Below, piece by piece: positions 14,282 to 14,320 of a DNA stretch of 14,320 nucleotides (position 1 is its first letter; each line of letters begins with the position of its first letter). The notes under the pieces were generated by a model. It was not told the DNA's origin, did not search any database, and saw nothing but the letters and a program-made list of their open reading frames with translations. The stretch is from an uncultured Bacteroidia bacterium. Lineage in GTDB: Bacteria > Bacteroidota > Bacteroidia > Bacteroidales > UBA932. The translations under genes were made by a program, and so were the position numbers. The stretch is taken from the NCBI GenBank assembly GCA_902767465.1, contig CACXHM010000182.1, positions 1-14,320 on the forward strand, written 5' to 3'.

Positions 14282-14320
14282 CTATATCAGATCTATGGAA
14301 TTCAGCTCTTCCGCAAAGGC
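14282..14320 (-). CDS. Possible 3' end of an unidentified gene
   Basis: From the right window edge the minus strand reads AFAEELNSIDLI and then TAG. The composition is protein-like, and the stop falls just before the promoter of the next gene, as expected for a tightly packed minus-strand series. Twelve open codons can easily occur by chance, so neither the existence nor the function of the gene can be judged from this window. Confidence 0.25.
   Translation of the reverse strand, partial: AFAEELNSIDLI

Noticed and set aside
1..14320. tRNA, rRNA or CRISPR array
   Set aside because: No cloverleaf, rRNA-like stretch or regularly spaced repeats were noticed; the DNA is almost entirely taken up by protein genes.

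Overview
The window is chromosomal DNA of a Bacteroidales-type bacterium of moderate GC content (no exact composition was computed). The evidence is a SusC/SusD outer-membrane pair driven by a FecI-like sigma/FecR anti-sigma system, an ATP synthase operon that starts with atpD-atpC and encodes a very short epsilon subunit, and TAnnTTTG promoter motifs. The genus cannot be fixed from this sequence. All recognised genes lie on the minus strand, so transcription runs from high to low coordinates. Coding density is very high and no gap without a gene exceeds about 90 bases.

From the right (upstream) end: a possible 12-codon tail of an unidentified gene (14282-14320); a small membrane protein of the COG2426 / 'small multidrug export' family (13775-14254); then the ATP synthase operon in the order atpD (beta), atpC (epsilon), atpB (a), atpE (c), atpF (b), atpH (delta), atpA (alpha), atpG (gamma), followed by thiN (thiamine pyrophosphokinase), whose start overlaps the atpG stop. 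Almost every junction in this operon overlaps or is separated by at most 5 nt. The exception is an AT-rich 19-nt leader before atpE, whose product is needed in many copies. All eight subunits of an F1Fo enzyme are present and look intact, and the c-subunit binding site looks proton-type.

Downstream of thiN, after a 63-nt regulatory gap, is a cell-surface-signalling nutrient-uptake locus: an ECF sigma factor (5843-6418), a FecR-like membrane anti-sigma factor (4821-5777), a SusC/RagA TonB-dependent transporter with an N-terminal STN signalling domain (1502-4810), and a SusD-like surface lipoprotein cut by the left window edge (1-1489). Together these form a complete substrate-sensing and import circuit. 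The receptor signals its occupied state through STN to FecR, which releases or activates the sigma factor. The substrate (probably a glycan) cannot be named because no degradative enzyme is in view.

The most unusual item is a 78-bp in-frame insertion in atpG. It is a GC-rich, hairpin-forming segment flanked by 8-bp direct repeats that look like a target-site duplication. It adds 26 residues to the gamma subunit, in the same linker where photosynthetic gamma subunits carry their regulatory insertion. Other points are a 15-bp inverted repeat that would bury the fecR ribosome-binding region in a hairpin, and two promoters so close to their start codons that the transcripts may be leaderless.
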